A stretch of DNA of 64,000 nt, from the IMG/VR virus record IMGVR_UViG_3300042894_006198, positions 1-64,000 of that record; one strand, given 5' to 3'. Source of the stretch: a virus. Shown here piece by piece: positions 56,801-64,000 of the stretch (position 1 is the first letter of the stretch; every line of letters starts with the position of its first letter). The position numbers and the translations under genes are program-made. Under the pieces are notes generated by a model. The model made no database searches and was not told the DNA's origin. It was given only the letters and a program-made list of their open reading frames with translations.

Positions 56801-59800
56801 GTATTCAAAGGGACAAATTGTTACTTATAAAGGACAATATTGGGTTGCATCTGAAATTATTGAACCTAACGCAAACTTTAATCAAGAACAATGGATAAAG
56901 AGTGATTATGAATCTGTACAAACAGGATTATTAGCTAACCCTAGCACTGAAGCTGCGGAAGCATTGTCTTTTTACAATACCAACGTTGCTGCATTAAATG
57001 AAGATACTGATTTATTATCATTTAGTTTAATTGGTTTTAGACCACGTGAGTACATGGCAGCAGCAGATTTAAGCAATATTAGCCAAGTTAATATCTATAA
57101 AAACTTTATTAAACAAAAAGGCACTAATATTATTGCTAATACGTTCAAACGTGCTGAATTTGCACAAGGACAAATTGACTACGATATTTACGAAAATTGG
57201 GCAATTAAGAGTGGTGAATTTGGCGCAGTAAACAGTAGTAATTTCGTTGAAACATTATTAATTGAGGCAGACTTAAACAGTAACCCAACGATTATAGGAT
57301 TTACTGATAGTAACATTACCTCGGTTAATGGTGCTCAACAAAATACAAACATCAATGAATTAATTAATTGGGACAGAAAACCTTCTACTGCTAATTTCTT
57401 GCCACCTATGATATCAAATTATACGGTGCAGCAGGGTATACCCACAGCAGGTTATGTTAATTATGATGATGTTGAAATTACTTCATATACTTACGAAGGT
57501 TTAAATGATTTAACAACCACTGTACAAAATATGTACTATGGTGATTATATATGGTTGGCTGATTATTTAAGTACATGGAATGTAAGCACACCATTAAGTG
57601 TTGGCGCAGTAGTTGTATTATTACAAAATAATTTAAACAGTACATGCACGTTAACTTTTGATAAGCCACACGGTTTAGTAAAGAATCAACGTTTCAGCGT
57701 AGTTGGTTTTAATAGCGAAGTAGATGGATATTATATAGTAAACACGGTATTATCACTTAATTCAGTACTCATTAATTTAATACTGCCAAACAATATTCGT
57801 ACCATTGAAGGTGTAGGTATTGCTTTTAAGTTTCAGAATCATCGTGTTACACAGCCAAGTGCAGCTAATAATTTCCCTATTGCAGGTAATGAGTTTACTA
57901 GAAAGAAAATTTGGGCAGATGAAAACGGTCCTGAGCCTGATAAACAGTGGGCAGTATGGGAAAGTGTTCCCGTATTTCAACTTACCACATTAACAAGCAC
58001 TGCTAGTAGTGGACAAACAGGCGCAGTTGCCTATAATTCTACTGTAGGCTCAGTGGTTGCTTATGCAGGTTATGTTCGTGTATTCCCATTAATTGGTTCA
58101 CCTTATAATCTACTATCATCTTCTAGTGTAACAGCTATTGCTGTGGCAGGAAGTTATATTTTTACAGTAAGTGGCACAACCCTAAGAATTTATAATGCAC
58201 CAACAACTACAGCAGTACAAACAATAACGTTAAGTAATACATGTACAAGTATTGACACAAGTGCAACAGGAACTATTGTATATGTTGGTAGCCCAAGCAC
58301 GAATAATGTTTACCAATATGTTAACACAGGTGCATCTTGGGTAGCAGGTGCAACAATTACTACACCTAGCGCAAGTGGCAGTGTAGGTGCTGTATTAGGG
58401 TTTGGTACATCTGTTACATGTAGTAATCAAGGTAATAAGTTATTTGTAGGCGCACCAACGTCAACTATTAGTGGTATTACACAAGCAGGTGCTGTATATG
58501 CGTTTGATTATACAGGCAGTGCAGTAAATTTACAACAAACTATAGTCAACCCTGCACCACATCAAGGTGGGTTATTTGGTAGAAGTGTTTCTACTTTCCA
58601 ATATGGTAGTGATTTTATAATTGGTGCACCATTTAATTTACAAACTGTTGATGGTATTAATAACGTAGAGGGCGCAGTATATCGTTATACAAGTCCTGCA
58701 CAACGTTATGGTACAATAAGCGGTGTAGTATCAGCAACTTATCCATTTAGTGGTACCTTATACATTGATAACGATACAATTACTATTACTTCAGCAGCTA
58801 ATTTAGCAGGTATTGTGTCACAAATTAATGCAGGATTAACGGGTTCAGGTCGCACTGCGCTAGCATCATATAGTGGTTCAACGTTAACGATTGCGGTAGA
58901 TCCTGACTTAGTGGATACACCACTTAATTTAATTGACATTAGTAGTAACAGTGTGGCTACACTAACTGCTTTAGGTTTGACACCCTATGTGTTAACACAA
59001 ACAATTTACGAACCTTACAAAACAAATACATCACAATTTGGTTATTTGGTTGCGATGAATGAGCTTAATAGTATAGCTATTTCTGCACCTACAGCAACCA
59101 AACATGATTTAACTACATTTGATTTTAGTGATGATTATGCTAATAATGACACTATATTTGATTGGGGTGCTACTACATTTATTGATCAGTGGCCTTTATT
59201 TGGTGAAGTTTGTGTATACGATTATCTTCCTGCTGCAAATGAAAACATATTAAACACAGGTAAGTATGTTTTTGCAGAATATGCTAATGATCCAACATAC
59301 AACATTGCTAATTATGGTTTACAACCACAATATGGTAACGGTGGATTATCATTTAATAACAGTGTTATTACTGTAACTAGCCCAAATTGGGGTACACCTG
59401 ATGTTGGTCGTGTAACACAATTTACAAATAGTAATAGACAAACATGGAACGTTATTCGTGCTCCATTGGCTGCCGTTGATATTAATAAGTTACAGTTTAT
59501 TGAAATATACGATACTATTGACAATCAAACATTAGATTATCTTGATTATATCGATCCAATACAAGGGAAAATGTTTGGTGCTGTAGAAAGTAATATAGAT
59601 TTTATTACAACAAAAGATCCTGCAGGATATGGCATTAACAAACCTGCTTGGACAGAAGATATGGTAGGTCGTATTTGGTTTGATCCAAGTGAAATAAGAA
59701 TGGTTGATACACATCAAAGCGCATATGGTACACCAACCATTCCTGATAGTGTATACAATTCTAAATATTGGGCACAACCATTTGTAGGTAGCTTACCACG

Positions 59801-62800
59801 TGTATATCGTTGGACAGAAAGTACGGTAGATCCTCTTAACTACAGCGGCCCAGGCACCCCTCTCGATTTTGAAACATACGTATCAGTTACCGTACAAGAT
59901 AATAATATTAATAGTTTAGTTACGTTGTATTATTTTTGGGTAGAAAATAATCCCATTATTGATACTAAGATAGGCAAAACACTTAATACATCAACAATAG
60001 CATCGTATATTCTTAACCCATTGGGGTCAGGTATATCTTACTTAGCACCATTAGGTACAAATTCTGTAGCATTGTTTAACAGCACTAATTATGTTCGTGC
60101 TAATAATAGTGCGCTACATATTGGATATTCAAGCACTGTCAATTCAGATCAAAAACATATTGAGTTTAATTTAATCCGTGAGGGCGATCCATTTGATTTC
60201 TTAAATGGTGTGCCAAACACACGTCGAGTAGGTCAAGAAGAACCAAAAGGGTTATATCTTAAGTTTATTAATAGCTTTGCAGGGCGTAATATTTTAGGAC
60301 AAACTGTACCTGATACTAATTTGCCATTGTTGGTACGTTATGGAACAAGTAATATCTATCGTCAAAGTATGTTCCGCAATCGTGAATTAGCCCTACAAAA
60401 TTATATTGATTATGTCAACAGCGTATTGATGTTGTACCCAATTACTGAAAGTCGTGTTATACCATTTTTAAATGAGGTTGGCTTAACATGGGATACAAGA
60501 GATTTTTGGTCTTATGAAAATTATTGGGTAAATGGTTACAGCAATGCTACTAAAGCACAAATTCAAGTACAAAGTGTGCCTGAATTAGCCTCAGTCAATG
60601 CACGTGAAGGTTTGATTGCTTATGTACAAACATCTGTAACTAGTGGGAATGGCACATATTATAGTTATACGGATGGTGAATGGGTACTAATTGGTATAGA
60701 AAATGGAACTATACAGTTTTCATCAACTTTATATACTAACACAGATTTAGATGAAACTTCCATGCCAATTCGTTACATTGTTCGTGCTATTAATGAACAA
60801 ATCTTTATTGGTGATTTACAAATTGAGCGTAATCGTTCATTAACATTAATGTTTAATTACATCATGAGCGAAGCACAACAACGTAAGAACTATTTGCCAT
60901 GGTTGAATAAAACATCGTTAATCGACGTTTCACACACTATTCGACAGCTTATACCTTATGAAAAGTTCCAACGTGATAATCAAGATTTCTTAAGTGGTTG
61001 GTTAAATGAAGTAAAACCATATCACGTAGTTATTAAAGATTTTGCTTTCCGTTATGCGGGGCAAGATACTTTTGAGGGTGATATTACAGATTTTGATGTT
61101 CCATCACGTTATGTCAACTCAATGAATCAATACGAAAGTCCAATATTGGTTTATGAATTAACGCAAACACAAGAAAATGAATACTTACCTACTAACCCAA
61201 TATGGACAACAAGCCCTTATGTAAATTGGTATAACAATTATGGTCTTAGTATTGACTCAAGTGAATTAGAAAATTTAGCTATTGCACAGTTACGATTCTT
61301 TGTTGGACGTGATGCAACAAGTATATACATTAGTAATGCTTATGGAATGCCTGCAATTGGGTATATACAAATAAATGATGAAATTATTGGTTATAACTTT
61401 ATTGATTATTATCGTGGGCGTTTGGCAGGGTTGAGTCGTGCAAGATTTGGTACGGAGATTGCGACACATAATCCTGGGGCGGACGTGGTATGTACGTTTG
61501 ACCCTGTTACAGTGATTGAAACAGGACGAGCATATGCTAACCCACCAACTATTGATGTCGTTATTGATACTGCAGTATTTCCTGAGCCACGTGAGCAAGC
61601 CATATTAACACCGATTATGGCTAATGATCGTTTAATTGGCATACAAGTAAACGATGGTGGATCAGGTTATGGTCAACAACCTGAAATTATTATACAACCT
61701 GCTTTTGAAGAAACATTTGCCGCCACAGCATTTAATACAGGTACAAATCGTGTAACCTTAACATCATCAACAAGCTTTATCAGTGGCGATTGTGTTCGTT
61801 ATCGTGTTGAAGCAGGTAGTACACCTCCTATTGGGTTAACAGATGGTGCTTATTACTATGTTCGTGTAGACACAGCATCTAATAGTTTATACTTGTTTTA
61901 TAACAAAGCAGCAGCAATTGCTAGACGAGGAGATGTTAATTACGATGATGATCGTGTTATCATGTATGGTGGTGCGGTAGGTAATGGTCATGTGTTTGGA
62001 CAAACAGCACGTGCAGTGGCATTTACAACAAGTCGCCCAACACGTGAAATTAAAACAACAATTAAATTAGATCGTACAAGCTATCGTAGTACCATATCTT
62101 CATGGGATGGTTCCAACACTGCTTATGCAGGACCTTTCACTGATCCATTGAATATAAGTTCTTCATTATTTTTAGCAAGTGGTGAGAATTATGGTTTAAT
62201 CAGTAATAGCAATATTACCATACCAACGACATTGCCTTCTACAATTTCCGTTACTACAACCACAGATCCCACTGTGTTTAAGTCTAATCAAGTAGTTGCG
62301 CTAACTGCAACGTCAGTATGGGAACCTGCTACATATGGTAATGGGCAAACCATTGTTACTTATAATACAGCAACTTCACCATTTTCATCATTTGCCATTG
62401 TAGATAATCAAGGATTAAACTTTGGTGGTGGTGCAGCAGCATTACGTGGTGCAGCTATAAGTTTTGAAAGTGATGGTAATCCTGATTATGATTTACTTGG
62501 TACACCACAATGGAATGGTAATAATTTAGCTAATACGAGTAACGTATATTGGAAGAGTATTTCTAGTATTACATCAGCAGCTTTAGCTACTGTTACAACA
62601 ACCACTGATCATAATTTAGTTAATTGGCAAAAAGTATACCTTGCAAATATCACAACAACACCAACAAGTGGTAATGTTATTAATAATAAAACATTTTATG
62701 CTAATCGTTTATCTAACAATGCTTTTTACTTGTATTCAGCTAATACTAATAGTACAGGATTAACAGCTAATGGTAATTACACAACAGGTAATATTATTAA

Positions 62801-64000
62801 TGTAACAGGTGGAAACGTAGCTAACGTATTCAGTGTCAATGATCGTATTCAATTTGGTTCTGATGCAAACGCAGTATCGTTCATTATTTCTAATCGTTGG
62901 GCAAGTAATAACAATATTCAACTCATACCACCTATTAGTGGAAATACAGGAAATGTAGGGTCAGGATCATTAATTTGGCAAACCAAACCTGAACCTACAT
63001 TAGGTTATAGTGGTGCAAATCTTATTACGGTGGGCAATGTTATACCATATATCTCTATTGTATCGTTGACAAATACCTATTCGTTTACTAATGTTGTTGC
63101 AACAAATTCTACAGTATATACGAGTGCTGCACAAAACAATCCACGTTATATTATTGGTACGATTAGTAACATTGTTGGACCACCATCAAATACATTTAAT
63201 GTCACGGTAAGTAATTTTAGCGCAAACAATGGTACATATGCTAATTGGAATATAAATTATTATATCACTGCAGCAAGTGAAGGTGTTAAGATTGACTTTG
63301 CCAATGCAAATATTGGAACCAATACAACAAGCAATGGTGTACGTGTACAGCTAGATTTTGCTAATAGTTTTGTAAGTCCTGGACAGGCGCAGGGACAAGC
63401 CATTAACTTCTATAGTGTAGTAAGTAATGCTACTACAGCAAATTTTACAGCAAATACATTTTTAACTGCTAATGTTGCATTTGATAATATATCAAACTTG
63501 TTTATTGGGCAACCTGCTTATGGTGGAAATATTGCTGCAAATACTTATATTGTAAGTATTACACCTGATCCTAATGTTGCTAATGCACCTGCAGGTACGA
63601 TACAATTTAATAATTTACAAAACCTTACACTAAGTGCTAACAATTTAGTTACATTTGCTAGAGGTTGGTATAACGAGCATATTTACTATGGTAATGTTGT
63701 TCAGGTAAGCAATAATTTTAGCAATGTTGATTTGTATTTTGACCCATTGTTTAACAATCCTGTTTCTTATGGCAATTTTACTGCAACTTATGGTTCTAAT
63801 GTTTCTAATTTAATAGCTTTTATACCTGAACCGTTAAGTGTAACGCCAAGCACAATAACCTATGCAGGTAATGTTTATATTGCAGTAAACAGTGCCACAG
63901 GCTCAAATGTATTACCTTCACTAGATTCTGCTAATTGGCAATTAGTGGGTACATCTAATCAAGCATTAAACGCTATTGATCGTATTGTGGCAGCATATCA
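50826..64000 (+). CDS. Giant gp7-like baseplate wedge/structural protein, 4,391 codons visible, 3' end beyond window
   Basis: Seen: from ATG at 50826 (MVTKVRTIDFLPEIFRTETN) the frame stays open to the right edge; frame was checked near 57423, 61383 and 63963. Early blocks include NYQQYYWLPLGPD (~132) and an ISGSGIPSGTIVENI module (~335). FG-GAP-like repeats lie at ~2390-2790 (GFGTSVTCSNQGNKLFVGAP). Conserved structural blocks include FNYIMSEAQQRKNYLPWLNK (~3345) and GRLAGLSRARFGTEI (~3530). E1-FCCH-like modules recur (near ~2270 and ~3910). The last codons read NQALNAIDRIVAAY. It follows gp6 directly, the place of T4 gp7 (1032 aa), and very large proteins stand here in marine relatives. Inference: outer wedge scaffold reaching the fibres. 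gp7 identity rests mainly on position. Confidence 0.8.
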   Translation, partial: MVTKVRTIDFLPEIFRTETNRQFLSATLDQLTQQKNVSAVQGYIGEKFGYGISRNDKYVVEPDKTRTDYQLEPAVIFLKDDTQTPQDFITYPGIVDALRQPNNVTLNPQSLFEQDSYSWESFINYDKLLNYQQYYWLPLGPDTVLVSTDTVYNRRTYTVIDSNDGYRISTFAQKNPIITLLRGGTYKFVVDGNAPFWIQGVPGTNGTEPLYPNISTRDVLGVTNNGTASGEITFTVPARDAQSQYILPGNHTVDIICTSNYDDINGKTLADIGGSIDGVTDLNGKTIMFYGPSSVANQIKYYRIEYDTNNNLTATTTPDANYTSVSTIGVVDVSDIYAGMVISGSGIPSGTIVENIINSNLYLSNAITVTTSTTLTFSNNRFPVPPSVSVGYNAAPYAAYDQNYIDPLQSSYTPVEIGFDQTIVLRLVDIGNIPTMETITANLGTVYQARKFFRNLAGQIELIPYLSAQLDRLYYQNANDPNSVGIIELIESNADAYIYISDILGKTNYTSPNKVQFTNGLKISFEGNVVPSSYEGNEYYVEGVGTAIQLIPVGDYATPEIYTDPIFVPYDMEPYDTTGYDVVLNQPLDADYLTISRLSRDRNAWSRSNRWFHYDVLQATYNYTKSARSLEDLQSTTNRAKRPIIEFVPNLKLFDSGTKSLGSVDFFDTATTDLLSTVEGIVPTLPTIANFSSATEAIVTINNTQLVGTINPSLPVTLIEGQSVVLQIPSTWPTEWQVLDNQIYYIYDINTSSPTVTTFKLSSVSTIDTPDPLDTNGFTAPSVGTAYASFGEYIIDGESVFDGARIIVSNDTDASVRSKVYYATFVQIDTAGTVVASFVPDTDVTVTNLSQAVITRGDVSYNHLGRTFVYEDVLFNNAGGWQQCQLKTGPNQAPLFDILNENGVSFSNTSSYPATTFAGTKLFSYTENSSNPDDPVLGFPLEYTSLENTSDINFTVNLNVDTFSYTSGSTTVTELINTGYVNQYEIIDVPTKRIGWVNSIEQSVQYQVFSFTTSALNTANNITTVRCDIPAQPDTGWNPVKVYLNNRYLKPNEFTYTVTSSETIVYIPNGFNDLPVVVELLSAEVSPTAYYTVPTNLENNPFNVNPTTIDLGGIRNHWISICENSGLVTGSFVGNNNSRDLPNLDPYGNKIIQNSAAMLLPGLFLRKAGYNILDALNFNSNEYTNYKQVIVDTAYQLDFGPYDSPSTILDTIVQRLVQAKADTAPFFWSDMYFSGDPYITNTYRFRNQASTATYTLSRIYDFTSANYYGLGIYVTRIIDGIAREIQLLRDVNWVTSTTSPSVTITYSFLAGDVVTVKEYNQTYGTFCPNTPSKLGTYPAFVPQVLLDNTYLTPTYFIVGHDGSYNKLYGTYINGRLTDPRDIALFEFENRVWNNIKVTQDIPIVYADVAPGKFRTTSYSEEEILQIKNPSFLNWIGKNRLDYRTNFYRSNNAFSYNYRGSTMSIDDSIITQGYWRGIYNWLYDTDTPNITPWKMLGFAVRPTWWLSYYGDAPYTSDNTTLWTDLSNGFVWNNGDSYTITKYVRPQLLSIIPVDSMGNLVPPLELVVNFYNTLDFNKSWLPGDDSPTEASYEKSSTYPFDLMRLLVLTKPAQFFNLNVDRDLYKFDVELGQWLYNNRYHINPNDIVVYGDGTPKHSYINWVVDYLNQRGISSTSEVQVSLQNLDVRLVYRVGGFTAKKFLSFLVEKASTNSANTGLLIPDDSYNILLYDNVPFDKITWSSVVVQKTEKGYSVWGNSLTQSFFTCAQPLNNNYKEVVSYGDYRVSVSTGFSKTQTYIVPYGTEFYSLEGVAEFLVRYGAHLANQGMLFVNIFDGVEYNWTQMVAEFLYWQSQKWSVGSLINLNPNSQRLSINKDNFIVQPLTLQQSNFVLDQNMSPIKPTNMMINRDGTAFELQVKNVGDTLAYSVFNMSNIEHAIVFDNITLFNDVIYNVSIGLRQERILMKGYVTAEWNGYVDAQGFLLNQNNVQEWQSNIKYSKGQIVTYKGQYWVASEIIEPNANFNQEQWIKSDYESVQTGLLANPSTEAAEALSFYNTNVAALNEDTDLLSFSLIGFRPREYMAAADLSNISQVNIYKNFIKQKGTNIIANTFKRAEFAQGQIDYDIYENWAIKSGEFGAVNSSNFVETLLIEADLNSNPTIIGFTDSNITSVNGAQQNTNINELINWDRKPSTANFLPPMISNYTVQQGIPTAGYVNYDDVEITSYTYEGLNDLTTTVQNMYYGDYIWLADYLSTWNVSTPLSVGAVVVLLQNNLNSTCTLTFDKPHGLVKNQRFSVVGFNSEVDGYYIVNTVLSLNSVLINLILPNNIRTIEGVGIAFKFQNHRVTQPSAANNFPIAGNEFTRKKIWADENGPEPDKQWAVWESVPVFQLTTLTSTASSGQTGAVAYNSTVGSVVAYAGYVRVFPLIGSPYNLLSSSSVTAIAVAGSYIFTVSGTTLRIYNAPTTTAVQTITLSNTCTSIDTSATGTIVYVGSPSTNNVYQYVNTGASWVAGATITTPSASGSVGAVLGFGTSVTCSNQGNKLFVGAPTSTISGITQAGAVYAFDYTGSAVNLQQTIVNPAPHQGGLFGRSVSTFQYGSDFIIGAPFNLQTVDGINNVEGAVYRYTSPAQRYGTISGVVSATYPFSGTLYIDNDTITITSAANLAGIVSQINAGLTGSGRTALASYSGSTLTIAVDPDLVDTPLNLIDISSNSVATLTALGLTPYVLTQTIYEPYKTNTSQFGYLVAMNELNSIAISAPTATKHDLTTFDFSDDYANNDTIFDWGATTFIDQWPLFGEVCVYDYLPAANENILNTGKYVFAEYANDPTYNIANYGLQPQYGNGGLSFNNSVITVTSPNWGTPDVGRVTQFTNSNRQTWNVIRAPLAAVDINKLQFIEIYDTIDNQTLDYLDYIDPIQGKMFGAVESNIDFITTKDPAGYGINKPAWTEDMVGRIWFDPSEIRMVDTHQSAYGTPTIPDSVYNSKYWAQPFVGSLPRVYRWTESTVDPLNYSGPGTPLDFETYVSVTVQDNNINSLVTLYYFWVENNPIIDTKIGKTLNTSTIASYILNPLGSGISYLAPLGTNSVALFNSTNYVRANNSALHIGYSSTVNSDQKHIEFNLIREGDPFDFLNGVPNTRRVGQEEPKGLYLKFINSFAGRNILGQTVPDTNLPLLVRYGTSNIYRQSMFRNRELALQNYIDYVNSVLMLYPITESRVIPFLNEVGLTWDTRDFWSYENYWVNGYSNATKAQIQVQSVPELASVNAREGLIAYVQTSVTSGNGTYYSYTDGEWVLIGIENGTIQFSSTLYTNTDLDETSMPIRYIVRAINEQIFIGDLQIERNRSLTLMFNYIMSEAQQRKNYLPWLNKTSLIDVSHTIRQLIPYEKFQRDNQDFLSGWLNEVKPYHVVIKDFAFRYAGQDTFEGDITDFDVPSRYVNSMNQYESPILVYELTQTQENEYLPTNPIWTTSPYVNWYNNYGLSIDSSELENLAIAQLRFFVGRDATSIYISNAYGMPAIGYIQINDEIIGYNFIDYYRGRLAGLSRARFGTEIATHNPGADVVCTFDPVTVIETGRAYANPPTIDVVIDTAVFPEPREQAILTPIMANDRLIGIQVNDGGSGYGQQPEIIIQPAFEETFAATAFNTGTNRVTLTSSTSFISGDCVRYRVEAGSTPPIGLTDGAYYYVRVDTASNSLYLFYNKAAAIARRGDVNYDDDRVIMYGGAVGNGHVFGQTARAVAFTTSRPTREIKTTIKLDRTSYRSTISSWDGSNTAYAGPFTDPLNISSSLFLASGENYGLISNSNITIPTTLPSTISVTTTTDPTVFKSNQVVALTATSVWEPATYGNGQTIVTYNTATSPFSSFAIVDNQGLNFGGGAAALRGAAISFESDGNPDYDLLGTPQWNGNNLANTSNVYWKSISSITSAALATVTTTTDHNLVNWQKVYLANITTTPTSGNVINNKTFYANRLSNNAFYLYSANTNSTGLTANGNYTTGNIINVTGGNVANVFSVNDRIQFGSDANAVSFIISNRWASNNNIQLIPPISGNTGNVGSGSLIWQTKPEPTLGYSGANLITVGNVIPYISIVSLTNTYSFTNVVATNSTVYTSAAQNNPRYIIGTISNIVGPPSNTFNVTVSNFSANNGTYANWNINYYITAASEGVKIDFANANIGTNTTSNGVRVQLDFANSFVSPGQAQGQAINFYSVVSNATTANFTANTFLTANVAFDNISNLFIGQPAYGGNIAANTYIVSITPDPNVANAPAGTIQFNNLQNLTLSANNLVTFARGWYNEHIYYGNVVQVSNNFSNVDLYFDPLFNNPVSYGNFTATYGSNVSNLIAFIPEPLSVTPSTITYAGNVYIAVNSATGSNVLPSLDSANWQLVGTSNQALNAIDRIVAAY

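Noticed and set aside
1-64000. CRISPR arrays, transposases, insertion sequences or tRNA genes
   Set aside because: The only regular repeats are in-frame coding modules; no transposase-like protein or tRNA cloverleaf was recognised by eye.

Overview
The window is AT-rich, almost gap-free and carries an almost complete set of T4-type myovirus head, baseplate and tail genes, so it is part of the genome of a large T4-like phage. Recognisable T4 homologues are the prohead/capsid set (gp20, a gp67-like core protein, gp21, gp22, gp23), baseplate proteins (gp26, gp53, gp5, gp25, gp6 and a gp7-like giant), the recombination pair gp46/gp47 and the late sigma factor gp55. Sequence style (the cyanophage/pelagiphage-type gp55 C-terminus, fibre proteins made of Asn/Gly/Ser/Val repeats, a lipid desaturase) points to an aquatic phage related to those of cyanobacteria, SAR11 or similar hosts. 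The host itself cannot be read from this window, and no tRNA was recognised.

Layout. (1) 1-18099, minus strand: five consecutive long fibre-type genes (one cut by the left edge and starting at GTG), built from shuffled modules. (2) 18183-18527, plus: a small zinc-ribbon protein alone. (3) 21685-18588, minus: a cassette of two small fibre-like proteins, a subtilisin-like protease, a membrane fatty-acid desaturase and a 54-residue protein, bounded by a strong terminator on each side. (4) 30926-21764, minus: tape measure with a built-in peptidoglycan hydrolase, portal gp20, a 74-residue protein, gp67-like core protein, protease gp21, scaffold gp22, capsid gp23. (5) 30996-32041, plus: gp26 and a small partner. 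(6) 32042-32618: the only long gene-free stretch, lying between convergent genes, with terminators on its left side and a highly foldable remainder that may be a non-coding RNA. (7) 37253-32619, minus: gp55, gp47, gp46 and a PD-(D/E)XK nuclease. (8) 37413-64000, plus: the baseplate operon, ending in a gp7-like gene still open at the right edge after 4,391 codons.

How it works together: gp55 would direct late transcription from NATAAATA boxes, several of which sit directly in front of genes here. gp21 would mature the head built on gp22/gp67-like/gp23 and the gp20 portal. The baseplate genes assemble the hub and wedges, the fibres supply host recognition, and the wall-degrading activity that T4 keeps in gp5 appears instead in the tape measure. 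gp46/47 and the nuclease serve recombination-dependent replication.
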